From Lysobacter sp. MMG2 (GTDB taxonomy: Bacteria; Pseudomonadota; Gammaproteobacteria; Xanthomonadales; Xanthomonadaceae), in contig NZ_JAERQY020000001.1 of assembly GCF_016735495.2 (NCBI RefSeq), forward strand, positions 992,001-1,056,000: a DNA stretch of 64,000 nt. The letters are read 5' to 3'. The position numbers and the translations under genes are program-made. A model generated the notes under the pieces. That model searched no databases. It was given only the letters and a program-made list of their open reading frames with translations, and was not told where the DNA came from. Of this stretch, positions 45,063 through 54,422 are shown one piece after another (position 1 is the stretch's first letter; every line of letters begins with the position of its first letter).

Positions 45063-45617
45063 ATGGGCAACCGCCTTTCGAAGATCTACACCCGCACCGG
45101 CGACGACGGCACGACGGGGCTTGGCGACGGCAGCCGCGTCGCCAAGGACTCGGCCCGCGTCGCCGCCTACGGCACCGTGGACGAGGCCAATTCCTGCATC
45201 GGCCTGGTGCTGGCCGCCGATGTGCCCGATGACATCCGCCGCCTGCTCACCACGGTGCAGCACCAGTTGTTCGACCTGGGCGGCGAGTTGTGCATCCCGG
45301 GGCATGCGGCGATTTTCGACGCGGACATCGAGCGGCTGGAACAGCAGCTCGACGCATTCAACGAACCGCTGCCGCCGCTGAAGGATTTCATCCTGCCCAG
45401 CGGCGGTGAAGCGGCGGCACGCTGCCACATCGCGCGGACGGTCGTGCGCCGCGCCGAACGCGAGGCGGTGTCGCTCTCGCGCCTGGAGGACGTGCGCCCG
45501 GAAGCCGTGCGCTACCTCAACCGGTTGTCCGACCTGCTGTTCGTGCTGGCCCGCGTCCTCGCGCGTGCCAGCGGCCACGGCGAAGTGCTGTGGAATCACG
45601 AGCGGCGCAAAGGCTGA
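45063..45617 (+). CDS. Cob(I)yrinic acid a,c-diamide adenosyltransferase, PduO type
   Basis: 184 residues, ATP-dependent corrinoid adenosyltransferase. The N terminus KIYTRTGDDGTTGLGDGSRV carries the ATP-binding motif, YGTVDEANS follows, and the C-terminal helices (RTVVRRAEREAVSL, YLNRLSDLLFVLARV) contain the conserved Arg and Asn residues. It makes adenosylcobalamin from cob(I)alamin. No other B12 synthesis gene is in the window, so it may serve salvage of imported corrinoid. Confidence 0.93.
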   Translation: MGNRLSKIYTRTGDDGTTGLGDGSRVAKDSARVAAYGTVDEANSCIGLVLAADVPDDIRRLLTTVQHQLFDLGGELCIPGHAAIFDADIERLEQQLDAFNEPLPPLKDFILPSGGEAAARCHIARTVVRRAEREAVSLSRLEDVRPEAVRYLNRLSDLLFVLARVLARASGHGEVLWNHERRKG

Positions 45618-45630
45618 CGCGCCGCGCGCC

Positions 45631-46551
45631 ATGCGCATCTACACCCACCCCGCCTGCACGCGCCACGACCCGGGCCCCGGGCACGCGGAGCGTCCCTTGC
45701 GCCTGGTGGCGGTGACCGAGGCGCTGCGCGAAACATTCGCATCCCTGGAATGGGAAGAAGCCCCGCGCGCCAGTCGCGGGCAGCTGCTGCGCGTGCACGA
45801 CGACGCGTTGCTCGCGCTGGTCCTGGACACACCGGTCGAAGGTCCGATGGCGCTGGATCCCGATACCGTGCTCGCTCCCGGTTCCGCCGAAGCCGCGCTG
45901 CGCGCAGCCGGCGCCGGCATCGCGGCGGTGGATGCGGTGATGCACGGCGAGATCCGCCGCGCCTTCTGCGCGGTACGGCCGCCGGGTCACCACGCCACGC
46001 CGTCGGCGGCGATGGGCTTTTGCCTGTTCAACAACATCGCCGTGGCCGCCGCGCATGCCTGCGACAAACACGGACTGTCGCGCGTGGCCGTGGTGGATTT
46101 CGATGTCCATCACGGCAACGGCACGCAGGCGATCTTCGACACCGACCCGCGCGTGATGTACCTGAGCTCGCACCAGATGCCGCTGTATCCCGACACCGGG
46201 TACGCGAACGAGCGTGGCGTGGGCAACATCGTCAACGTACCGTTGCCGCCGGGATGCGGCAGCGAGGGGTTCCATCGCGTCTGGCGCGAACAGCTGCTGC
46301 CGGCGCTGGACTCCTTCCGCCCGCAGCTGCTCTTCATTTCCGCCGGCTTCGACGCGCACAAGCGCGACCCGCTCGCGCAGGTGGAGCTGGAAACCGAAGA
46401 CTACGGCTGGATCACGCGCGAACTGGTGGCCATCGCGCGTCGCCATGGCAACGGGCGCGTCGTGTCGATGCTCGAAGGCGGGTATGACCTGGCGGCGTTG
46501 CGCGAAGCCAGCGTCGCCCATGTGGGCGCACTGCTGGAAGGGCTCGACTGA
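45631..46551 (+). CDS. Histone deacetylase family zinc hydrolase
   Basis: 306 residues of the acetoin-utilisation/HDAC superfamily. Signature pieces: HPACTRHDPGPGHAERPLRL, the charge-relay and zinc motifs RPPGHHATP, VVDFDVHHGNGTQ, then ISAGFDAHKRDPL and LEGGYD. Bacterial members deacetylate acetylpolyamines, acetyl-lysine or small amides; the substrate here is unknown. There is no signal peptide, so it is cytosolic. ATG 45631 gives the usual MRIYTHPAC start. Confidence 0.92.
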   Translation: MRIYTHPACTRHDPGPGHAERPLRLVAVTEALRETFASLEWEEAPRASRGQLLRVHDDALLALVLDTPVEGPMALDPDTVLAPGSAEAALRAAGAGIAAVDAVMHGEIRRAFCAVRPPGHHATPSAAMGFCLFNNIAVAAAHACDKHGLSRVAVVDFDVHHGNGTQAIFDTDPRVMYLSSHQMPLYPDTGYANERGVGNIVNVPLPPGCGSEGFHRVWREQLLPALDSFRPQLLFISAGFDAHKRDPLAQVELETEDYGWITRELVAIARRHGNGRVVSMLEGGYDLAALREASVAHVGALLEGLD

Positions 46552-46773
46552 TCGCCGCTCGCGGCCCGCGTCGCCCAAGCCCGCACGGCCTGCGAACCGC
46601 ACGCGACCTTCGCCGTTCGCGCCATCGTCATCCGCCGGCGGCACTCGCCCTCGTGCCTTGACGCGGAAATGAACAGCGATGGGCGCAAGATGGACCTCGC
46701 GTTGCCCCCTCGCAAGGGATACGGCAATCTAGCGACCCGTTTTTCCTGAACGCAGACGATCACGGTCCCCCGA

Positions 46774-49254
46774 GTGCGCCCAACCCTCCGACTGCTTCCG
46801 TTGTCGCTGTGCATCGCGCTGGCCCTGCCGGCGCACGCCGCCGACGGCGACGAGGAGGACTGGTATCTGTGCCCGATCATCGATGCCGTGCCCCGGTTCG
46901 AGGACGCGCCCGCGCCCATGGGCGGCATCGCCAGCCGTTCCACCGAACCCACCGACATCGACGGCGGCCAGCTCGAACGTGCCGGCAGCGAGCAGGACAT
47001 CGTCGTCCAGGACAATGTCCGCCTGAACCGTGGCGACCAGTTCCTCGGCACCGACAAGCTCAGCTACAACGCCGAAACCGGCAAGTACAGCGCCATCGGC
47101 AACGTGCGCTACCAGGACAGCGGCATGCGCATCCTGGCCGACCGCGCCGAGGGCGACCAGAACGCCGACCAGCACCGCATCGAGAACGTGCAGTACCAGC
47201 TCACCGAGCGGCGCGGCAACGGCGGCGCGGACCGCATCGAACTCGACGGACCCAGGGGCCACCTCATCGGCTCCACCTATTCCACCTGCGCGCCGAACCA
47301 GCGCGCGTGGGAACTGCGCGCCAACCAGATCGATCTCGACACCGCCGAAGGCATGGGCGTGGCGAAGAACGCCACTGTGCGCATCGGCCGGGTGCCGGTG
47401 CTGTACGTGCCCTGGTTTACGTTCCCGATCGACGATCGTCGTCGCACCGGCCTGCTCTATCCGCAGTTGGCCCTGTCCGGACGCAACGGCTTCGACTACC
47501 GGCAGCCGGTCTACCTCAACCTGGCGCCGAACTACGATGCCACGCTCTACCCGCGCTGGATGAGCGACCGCGGCGGGCTGATCGGCGCAGAGTTCCGCTG
47601 GCTGTACGAGAAGGGCAAAGGCGAGGTCTACGGCAATTGGATGCCGAGCGACGACCTGCCCCGCAACGAGCCGGACCGCTACCTCAATCCGGAATTCGGC
47701 AATCCTTCCTCGAGCCTGCCGGACAAGAACCGCGGCCAGTTCGCGCTGTATGCCACGCACAACATCAACAGCGCCTGGTATGCCAGCACGAACCTGGGCT
47801 GGGTGAGCGACACCCATTACTTCGAGGATTTCAGCAGCAGCCTGTACGGCATCTCGATGTATTCGATCCGCAGCGACGCCGGCGTGTATGGCCGCGGGCG
47901 CTACTGGAGCGCGTCGGTGATGGCCGACCATTACCAGCTCGCCGACTACACGCTCAGCGACTTCAACCTCCCATTCGATCGACTGCCGCGCGCCTCCCTC
48001 AGCTGGGCGCAGCCGGTCATGCCCTGGTTGCAGGCGGGCGTGGATGCCGAGGGCGTGCGCTTTGCGCACACTGAGTTCCTCGGCGGCAACCGCCTGGACG
48101 TGAAGCCGTTTGTATCCCTGCCCCTGGAAGGCGCCAGCTGGTACATCCGGCCCAAGCTGGCCTGGCGCTATACCGCATACCAGCTCGATGGCAGTGCCGT
48201 CGACCGCGCTGCCGAATACACGCAGCGCGTCCTGGGTTCCAACGCCCCGCCCACGCCCGAGTTGGTCCAACAGTTTTCCGACCGCAACCTCACGCGCAGC
48301 CTGCCGATCACCTCGGTCGACGCCGGCATGTACTTCGACCGCAACACGGAGTTCCGCGGCACCAGCTACCTGCATACGCTGGAGCCGCGCCTGTACTACC
48401 TCAATATTCCGTACCGGAACCAGGACAACTTCCCGGTCTTCGACACCGGCTCGATGACCTTCAGCTGGGGCCAGCTGTTCCGCGACAACCGTTACACCGG
48501 CGCGGACCGGCAGATGGACGCCAACCAGCTGACGGCGGCGCTGACCACGCGCTTCATCAGCGAAGAAGACGGCCGCGAACGCCTGGCGGCCAGCATCGGC
48601 CAGATCCAATACTTCGACGACAGCCGCGTCACGCTGCCGAATCAGGCCACCATCGAATCGGGCAAGTCGGCCTGGGTGGCCGATGCCAGCGTCACGCCGA
48701 ACGATCGCTGGAACCTGGGCGCGACCTACATCTGGAACCCGAAGTACCGCGGCGAAGACTTCGTCAGCGCACGCGTGCGCTACCTGTTCCCCCGCGGCGG
48801 CATCGTCAACGTGGGCTATCGCTACCGTCGGAATGCGGCCTTCCGCGAGGGGATCGACCCGCCGAGTTCCAGGGATCAGCTGGAGCAGGCCGACTTCTCC
48901 TTCCTGTACCCGATCAATGAGACGTGGAGTCTGGTCGGCCGGTACTACTACTCGATCCTGGACCGGAAGGAACTGGAGACCATCGCCGGTGTCCAATGGG
49001 AAAGCTGCTGCCTGGCCGCGCGTCTTGTCGGCCGGCGCTACATCCGCAACCGAGACAGCGAACTGGACACCCGGATCATGTTCGAATTCGAGCTGAAGGG
49101 CCTGGGCTCCGCCGGCCAGAACACGGAGCGGGCTTTGCGCCGTGGTATCCTCGGGTACGACCGCGACGACCTGTATCTCGTGCCGCCCACCTCGACGCAA
49201 CGCCTGAACAACGGCGGCGGCCAAGTCGAAACCACCCCCGACCCGACCCTATGA
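46774..49254 (+). CDS. lptD: LPS-assembly protein LptD
   Basis: 826 residues, outer-membrane beta-barrel that with LptE inserts LPS into the outer leaflet. A signal peptide (LLPLSLCIALALPAHA) is followed by the OstA-type beta-jellyroll and then the long barrel to the C terminus. All four expected disulfide cysteines are seen: C33 (WYLCPI), one in YSTCAP and the adjacent pair in WESCCLAARL. The start is GTG at 46774; the only nearby alternative ATG frame is a short ORF without a ribosome site. Its stop overlaps the surA start. Confidence 0.95.
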   Translation: MRPTLRLLPLSLCIALALPAHAADGDEEDWYLCPIIDAVPRFEDAPAPMGGIASRSTEPTDIDGGQLERAGSEQDIVVQDNVRLNRGDQFLGTDKLSYNAETGKYSAIGNVRYQDSGMRILADRAEGDQNADQHRIENVQYQLTERRGNGGADRIELDGPRGHLIGSTYSTCAPNQRAWELRANQIDLDTAEGMGVAKNATVRIGRVPVLYVPWFTFPIDDRRRTGLLYPQLALSGRNGFDYRQPVYLNLAPNYDATLYPRWMSDRGGLIGAEFRWLYEKGKGEVYGNWMPSDDLPRNEPDRYLNPEFGNPSSSLPDKNRGQFALYATHNINSAWYASTNLGWVSDTHYFEDFSSSLYGISMYSIRSDAGVYGRGRYWSASVMADHYQLADYTLSDFNLPFDRLPRASLSWAQPVMPWLQAGVDAEGVRFAHTEFLGGNRLDVKPFVSLPLEGASWYIRPKLAWRYTAYQLDGSAVDRAAEYTQRVLGSNAPPTPELVQQFSDRNLTRSLPITSVDAGMYFDRNTEFRGTSYLHTLEPRLYYLNIPYRNQDNFPVFDTGSMTFSWGQLFRDNRYTGADRQMDANQLTAALTTRFISEEDGRERLAASIGQIQYFDDSRVTLPNQATIESGKSAWVADASVTPNDRWNLGATYIWNPKYRGEDFVSARVRYLFPRGGIVNVGYRYRRNAAFREGIDPPSSRDQLEQADFSFLYPINETWSLVGRYYYSILDRKELETIAGVQWESCCLAARLVGRRYIRNRDSELDTRIMFEFELKGLGSAGQNTERALRRGILGYDRDDLYLVPPTSTQRLNNGGGQVETTPDPTL

Positions 49255-50621
49255 AGAAACTACTCGCGTCCGCCCTTGCCGTCGCGGTGCTGTCCACGAC
49301 CGCCCTGCCGGTGGCGACCGCCCTGGCCCAGACCGCGACCTCCGTCCAGCCCATCGACGGCATCGCCGCCATCGTGGATGAGGACGTGATCCTCAAGACC
49401 GAGCTGGATCGCGCGGTGAACAACATCCTGGCCCAGTACGCAGGACGCGAGAACCAGCTTCCGCCTCGTGACGTGCTGCAGCGTCAGGTGCTGGAACGCC
49501 TGGTGCTGGTCAAGCTGCAGGTCGCCCGTGCCCAGGGCACCGGCGTGCGCGTGACCGATCAGGAGGTCGACCAGGCCATCGCCGGCATCGCCCAGCAGAA
49601 CCGTGTGACGCCCGAGCAGCTGCGCCAGCAGCTGGCCCGCGAGGGCACGCCCTACAACGATTTCCGCAGCTCGATCCGCGATGAGTTGCTGATCCAGCGC
49701 CTGCGCCAGCGTTTCGCGCAGAGCCGCGTGTCGGTCAGCGAGGCCGAGGTCGACGCCGCCATGGCGGCCCAGGCCAACGCGGGCAGCCAGTTCCACCTGG
49801 CCCATATTCTCGTCGCCCTGCCCGAGGGGGCCACGGCCGAGCAGATCGCCGTCGCCCAGAAGAAGGTCGAGGGCGTGAAGTCCCTGATCGACAAGGGCGA
49901 GATGGATTTCTCCGCCGCCGCGGTCCGCTACTCCGACAGCCCCAACGCGCTGGAAGGCGGCGACCTGGGCTGGCGCAGCATGGACGAGATCCCCAACGCC
50001 TTCGCCACGCTCATGCGCAACATGCAGCCGGGCGACGTGACCCAGCCGATCCGCGGCCCGAGCGGTTTCCAGCTGCTCAAGCTGGTCGAAGTCCGCGACG
50101 CGTCGCAGGCCGGTCCGAACCTGGTCACCCAGTACCAGGCGCGCCACATCCTGATCCGCGTCAGCGACTCGGTCGACGACGCCAAGGCCAAGGCCCAGGC
50201 CCAGACCCTGCAGGCCCGCCTGATGGGCGGCGCCGACTTCGCCCTGCTGGCGCAGGAAAACTCGCAGGACCAGAGCTCCGCCGCCAAGGGCGGTGAGCTG
50301 GGCTGGTTCACCCGCGACGATTTCGGCCCCGAGTTCGGCAATGCCGTCGCTGGCCTCCAGGCCGGCCAGGTGTCCGCACCGATCCGCACCCAGGCCGGTT
50401 ACCACCTGATCAAGCTGGAAGGCACGCGCGAATCCGACGTGGGCGACCGCAACCGCCGCGCCCAGGTCCAGGAAACGATCGGCCGCCGCAAGCTGGAAGA
50501 CGAGTGGAACCGATTCCTGCGCGAGATGCGCGGCGAAGCCTTCGTCGACGTCCGCGTCGGCAAGGCCGCCGACGCCGCACCGGCCTCGCCCACCACCCCG
50601 GCCCCGCCCACCGGCGGCTGA
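49251..50621 (+). CDS. surA: Periplasmic chaperone SurA
   Basis: 456 residues. Signal peptide (LLASALAVAVLSTTALPVATA), a SurA N-terminal chaperone domain (IAAIVDEDVILKTELDRAV), and two parvulin domains starting near QFHLAHILVALPEG and YQARHILIRVSDS, with a Pro/Ala-rich tail. It escorts outer-membrane proteins, including LptD. It overlaps lptD by four bases (ATGA) and is followed 7 bases later by pdxA, the usual order. Confidence 0.96.
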   Translation: MKKLLASALAVAVLSTTALPVATALAQTATSVQPIDGIAAIVDEDVILKTELDRAVNNILAQYAGRENQLPPRDVLQRQVLERLVLVKLQVARAQGTGVRVTDQEVDQAIAGIAQQNRVTPEQLRQQLAREGTPYNDFRSSIRDELLIQRLRQRFAQSRVSVSEAEVDAAMAAQANAGSQFHLAHILVALPEGATAEQIAVAQKKVEGVKSLIDKGEMDFSAAAVRYSDSPNALEGGDLGWRSMDEIPNAFATLMRNMQPGDVTQPIRGPSGFQLLKLVEVRDASQAGPNLVTQYQARHILIRVSDSVDDAKAKAQAQTLQARLMGGADFALLAQENSQDQSSAAKGGELGWFTRDDFGPEFGNAVAGLQAGQVSAPIRTQAGYHLIKLEGTRESDVGDRNRRAQVQETIGRRKLEDEWNRFLREMRGEAFVDVRVGKAADAAPASPTTPAPPTGG

Positions 50622-50628
50622 TCCGGAC

Positions 50629-51609
50629 ATGACCCCTGTTCGGCTCGCGCTGGTGCCGGGCGAGCCGGCGGGTGTCGGTCCCGAGCTCTGCGTCCACCTG
50701 GCGCAGCGCCCCCGCGATTACGCCCTGACGGCCTTCGCCGACGCGCGCTCCCTGCGCGCCGCGGCCGAGGCGCTGTCGTTGCCGCTGCACCTGCTCGATG
50801 CCGGGGCGGTGGCGACGCAGCCGGGCGAGCTGGCGCTGGTCGAAATCCCCAACGCCGTCGTTCCCGACTTCGGTCGCCCCGACCCGCGCAACGCCGAGGC
50901 CGTGATCCGCGCCCTGCGTGAAGCCGCACGCGGCTGCCTCGACGGCCGCTACGCCGGCGTCGTGACCGGCCCCGTGCACAAGGCGGTGATCAACGAGGGC
51001 GGCATCGCCTACACCGGCACGACTGAGCTGCTGGCCGAACAGGCGGGGCGCGAGGTCGTGATGATGCTCGCCAACGACATCGTGCGGGTCGCGCTGGTCA
51101 CCACGCACCTTCCGCTGCGCGAGGTCGCCGACGCGATCACCGCCGATGCGCTGGAACGCACGCAGCGCATCACGCACGACGCGCTGCGCCGCGACTTCGG
51201 CATCGCCGAGCCGGTGATCGCCGTGCTCGGCCTCAATCCGCATGCGGGCGAAGCGGGGCATCTGGGGCGCGAGGAGCTCGATCTGATCGAACCGTTGCTG
51301 ACAAAGCTGCGCGCCGAAGGCATGCGGCTGGTCGGCCCGCTGCCGGCCGACACCGCCTTCCTGCCGGCCAAGCTGCGCGGCTTCGACGCGGTGGTCGCGA
51401 TGTACCACGACCAGGGCTTGCCGGTACTCAAGTACAGCGGCTTCGAGCACGCGGTGAACCTCACCCTGGGCCTGCCCTACCCGCGCGTCGCCGTGGACCA
51501 TGGCACGGCGCTGGACCTGGCCGGCAAGGGCACGGCCGACCCGTCCAGCCTGTTCGCCGCGGCCGACACCTGCGCCCGCATCGCCCGTAACCGCCACACG
51601 CCGGCATGA
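50629..51609 (+). CDS. pdxA: 4-hydroxythreonine-4-phosphate dehydrogenase
   Basis: 326 residues, pyridoxal 5'-phosphate synthesis. Family marks: LVPGEPAGVGPELC at the N terminus, VTGPVHKAVINEGG, TTHLPLREVAD with the metal His, GLNPHAGEAGHLGREEL, and YHDQGLPVLKY. The enzyme oxidises 4-phosphohydroxy-threonine using NAD(P)+. Adjacent to rsmA (7 bases) and part of the lptD-surA-pdxA-rsmA-apaG-apaH block. Confidence 0.95.
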   Translation: MTPVRLALVPGEPAGVGPELCVHLAQRPRDYALTAFADARSLRAAAEALSLPLHLLDAGAVATQPGELALVEIPNAVVPDFGRPDPRNAEAVIRALREAARGCLDGRYAGVVTGPVHKAVINEGGIAYTGTTELLAEQAGREVVMMLANDIVRVALVTTHLPLREVADAITADALERTQRITHDALRRDFGIAEPVIAVLGLNPHAGEAGHLGREELDLIEPLLTKLRAEGMRLVGPLPADTAFLPAKLRGFDAVVAMYHDQGLPVLKYSGFEHAVNLTLGLPYPRVAVDHGTALDLAGKGTADPSSLFAAADTCARIARNRHTPA

Positions 51610-51616
51610 TGTCCGC

Positions 51617-52441
51617 ATGACCACGCGCAGCCCCCATTTCAGCGAGCCGGCCAAGAAGCACCTGGGCCAGCACTTCCTGCACGAACGCGGGATCATCGAC
51701 AAGATCGTCCAGGCCGTGAACCCCAAGCCGGGCGACCGCCTGGTCGAGATCGGCCCCGGCCAGGGCGCGATCACCTTCCCGCTGCTCGATCGCCATCGCG
51801 AGCTGACGGTGATCGAGTTCGACCGCGACCTGATCTTCCCGCTCACCGAGGCCGCACGCGCGCACGGCACGCTGGAAGTGATCCACCGCGACGTGCTCAC
51901 CGTCGACTTCACCGCGCTGGCGCGCAACGCCGGCGACGAAGGCAGCCAGATCCGCCTGGTGGGCAACCTGCCCTACAACCTGTCCTCGCCGATCCTGTTC
52001 CATGCGCTGGACCACGCGGCGGCGATCCGCGACATGCACTTCATGCTGCAGAAGGAAGTCGTCGATCGCATGGCCGCCGGCCCCGGCAGCAAGGTGTACG
52101 GCCGACTGGGCGTGATGCTGCAGGCGTACTGCCACGTGACGCCGTTGTTCGACGTGCCGCCGGGCGCGTTCCGCCCACCGCCGAAGGTCGATTCGGCCGT
52201 CGTGCGGATGGTGCCGCGCAAGCCGGAGACGATCGGCGTGGAGGATCCGGCCGTGTTCTCTGCGGTCGTTCGCGACGCCTTCGGCCAGCGCCGCAAGACG
52301 CTGCGCAACGCGCTGTCCAATCAATGCGATTCGGCCGCCATCGAGGCCGCCGGCATACGCCCGGATGCACGCGCCGAGCAGATCGAAGTCGCCGATTTCG
52401 TCCGCCTGGCCAATGCGCTGGCGCGCCAACGCAGCGCGTGA
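51617..52441 (+). CDS. rsmA: 16S rRNA adenine-1518/1519 dimethyltransferase
   Basis: 274 residues. KKHLGQHFLHERGIIDKIV, the SAM motif RLVEIGPGQGAITFPLL, then GNLPYNLSSPILFHAL and the C-terminal FRPPPKVDSAVVRMVP are typical of KsgA/RsmA, which dimethylates two adenines near the 3' end of 16S rRNA. ATG 51617 is the only start giving the conserved N terminus. Confidence 0.96.
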   Translation: MTTRSPHFSEPAKKHLGQHFLHERGIIDKIVQAVNPKPGDRLVEIGPGQGAITFPLLDRHRELTVIEFDRDLIFPLTEAARAHGTLEVIHRDVLTVDFTALARNAGDEGSQIRLVGNLPYNLSSPILFHALDHAAAIRDMHFMLQKEVVDRMAAGPGSKVYGRLGVMLQAYCHVTPLFDVPPGAFRPPPKVDSAVVRMVPRKPETIGVEDPAVFSAVVRDAFGQRRKTLRNALSNQCDSAAIEAAGIRPDARAEQIEVADFVRLANALARQRSA

Positions 52442-52515
52442 ACGACCGCGGCGCTGCGAATCGCGCCTCCACAATGCGTTGACCTATCGCGGGCCTCACG
52501 CCCTAAACTGTCCGC

Positions 52516-52899
52516 ATGGAACGCAGTACCGACTACGCCTTCGACATCTCCGTGGCGACCCGCTACCTCGACGACCAGTCCGAGCCGGGCCAGGACCGCT
52601 ATGTCTTCGCTTACACCATCAGCATCCGCAACAGCGGCAGCGTGCCCGCGCGCCTGACGCGCCGTCACTGGCTTATCACCGACGGCAACGGCAAGGTCCA
52701 GGAAGTCGAAGGCGAAGGCGTGGTGGGCGAACAGCCCTGGCTGCGCCCGGGCGATGATTTCGAATACACCTCCGGCGCCGTGCTGGAAACCACGCACGGC
52801 ATGATGGAAGGCAGTTACACGATGGTCGGCGACGACGGCACTCCGTTCGAGGCGCCGATTCCCGCCTTCAGCCTGTCCGTGCCCCGCACGCTGCACTGA
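52516..52899 (+). CDS. apaG: ApaG protein
   Basis: 127 residues, a single fibronectin-III-like domain: ATRYLDDQSEPGQDRYVFAY, IRNSGSVPARLTRRHWLI, VEGEGVVGEQPWLRPG and the conserved YTSGAVLETTHGMMEGSY. The length matches other ApaG proteins. The exact biochemical role is unknown, though it is regularly beside rsmA and apaH, as here. Confidence 0.94.
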   Translation: MERSTDYAFDISVATRYLDDQSEPGQDRYVFAYTISIRNSGSVPARLTRRHWLITDGNGKVQEVEGEGVVGEQPWLRPGDDFEYTSGAVLETTHGMMEGSYTMVGDDGTPFEAPIPAFSLSVPRTLH

Positions 52900-52909
52900 C
52901 GGATACGCC

Positions 52910-53911
52910 ATGAGCATCTGGGCCATCGGCGACCTGCAGGGCTGTTACGACGCGACGCAGCGGCTGCTGGAACGCATCGCGTTCGATCCCGCGCGCGACC
53001 AGCTATGGTTCTGCGGCGACCTCGTCAATCGCGGCGGGCAGTCGCTGGAGACGCTGCGGCTCGTGCATTCGCTGCGCGCGAACAGCGTGGTGGTGCTGGG
53101 CAACCACGACCTCTCGCTGCTGGCCATCGGCGAGCGGCGCGAGGACGAGCAGCGCAAGGTCAACCCCGACCTGCAGCGCATCGTGCTGGCCGAGGACCGC
53201 GACGAACTGCTGACCTGGCTGCGCACGCAGAAGCTCGTGCACGCCGATCGAAAGCTGGGCTGGATGATGGTGCACGCCGCGCTCGCGCCGCAGTGGACCA
53301 CGCAGATGGCCGAGCGGTTCGCGCGCGAAGTGGAAGAGCGCCTGCACGGCGACCAGTTCCGCCGCTTGCTCAGGAACATGTACGGCGACAAGCCGGCATG
53401 GCATCCCAAGCTGGCCGGCATCGATCGCCATCGCGCGATCATCAACGTGTTCACGCGCCTGCGTTACTGCACGCCGCGCGGCCGCATTTCCTTCGAGGAC
53501 AAGGGCAGCCCGGGCACGCAGCCGGTCGGTCTGTACCCGTGGTACGAAGTGCCCGGCCGCGCCGAACGCGACCTCAAGATCGTCTGCGGCCATTGGTCCA
53601 CGCTGGGGCTGTTCATCGGCCACGGCGTGCACGCCATCGACACCGGCGCGGTGTGGGGCGGCAAGCTGACGGCGCTGCAGCTGGACACCGACGAGCTGCG
53701 CCTGGTGCAGGTGCCCGGTCGCGACGTGCCGGCACAGCCGCCGCGCCCGCGCCCGCCCTACCATCCCGACGACAAGCGCCCGCAGCGCCCGCGCCAGAAC
53801 CACAACCAGAACGGTCAGCGTCGCCAGCAGGGGCGTCCGCAGCCGCGCACGGAAACGTCGACGCAAGGCGTGCCGGCGCAGACCGCACCGGTCGAACAGG
53901 ACCACGATTGA
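52910..53911 (+). CDS. apaH: Diadenosine tetraphosphatase, with extended C-terminal tail
   Basis: 333 residues. The calcineurin-type metal motifs are GDLQGCYD, CGDLVNRGG, GNHDLSLLA and the downstream CGHWSTLG. It hydrolyses Ap4A to two ADP and controls alarmone level and mRNA capping. E. coli ApaH has about 280 residues; here about 60 extra follow, basic and rich in Pro, Arg and Gln (PRPRPPYHPDDKRPQRPR...). That tail may bind RNA or a partner. Confidence 0.94.
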   Translation: MSIWAIGDLQGCYDATQRLLERIAFDPARDQLWFCGDLVNRGGQSLETLRLVHSLRANSVVVLGNHDLSLLAIGERREDEQRKVNPDLQRIVLAEDRDELLTWLRTQKLVHADRKLGWMMVHAALAPQWTTQMAERFAREVEERLHGDQFRRLLRNMYGDKPAWHPKLAGIDRHRAIINVFTRLRYCTPRGRISFEDKGSPGTQPVGLYPWYEVPGRAERDLKIVCGHWSTLGLFIGHGVHAIDTGAVWGGKLTALQLDTDELRLVQVPGRDVPAQPPRPRPPYHPDDKRPQRPRQNHNQNGQRRQQGRPQPRTETSTQGVPAQTAPVEQDHD

Positions 53912-53924
53912 ATCCGCGCGCCGC

Positions 53925-54422
53925 TCAGGCGCGCGCGTAATCCACGAACTCGAACGCGAAGGCGTGCTTTGCATCGCTGTCGTGATGCTCTCGCGCGATC
54001 ACGCGCCACTGCGATGCATCGAAGCGGGGAAAGAATGCGTGCGCATCGTCGACCACGGTGTCGACGTGCGTGAGGTACAGGTGCGTGGCCTCGGGCAGGC
54101 ACAGCCCATAGACTTCGCCGCCGCCGATCACGCACAACTGCTCGGCGCCGTCTTCGACGGCCAGGCGCATCGCCTCGTCCAGCGACGCCACCGCCTGCAT
54201 GCCCTCGAACGGCACCGTGCCCGAGCGCGTCAGCACCAGGTTGCGCCGCCCGGGCAATGCGCGGCCGAGCGACTGCGCCGTCTTGCGCCCCATCAGCACA
54301 GGTTTGCCGAGCGTGAGCGCCTTGAAGCGCTTGAGATCGTCGGGCAGGCGCCACGGCAGGTCGTTGTCGCGGCCGATGGCGCCATGGCGATCGAGCGCGG
54401 CAATGAGGACGACCGGGATCAC
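53925..54422 (-). CDS. folA: Dihydrofolate reductase
   Basis: 165 residues. IGRDNDLPWRLPDDLKRFK carries W24 and the catalytic Asp at 29; GKPVLMGRKTAQSLGRALPGR and VIGGGEVYGL are the NADPH-binding parts. The start is a GTG overlapping the upstream gene's stop (GTGA). With thyA close by it serves thymidylate synthesis. The length matches E. coli FolA. Confidence 0.95.
   Translation of the reverse strand: MIPVVLIAALDRHGAIGRDNDLPWRLPDDLKRFKALTLGKPVLMGRKTAQSLGRALPGRRNLVLTRSGTVPFEGMQAVASLDEAMRLAVEDGAEQLCVIGGGEVYGLCLPEATHLYLTHVDTVVDDAHAFFPRFDASQWRVIAREHHDSDAKHAFAFEFVDYARA

Noticed and set aside
46690-46749. 19-codon upstream ORF before lptD
   Set aside because: No ribosome site and a stop 25 bases before the lptD start without coupling, unlike the leader at 30154.
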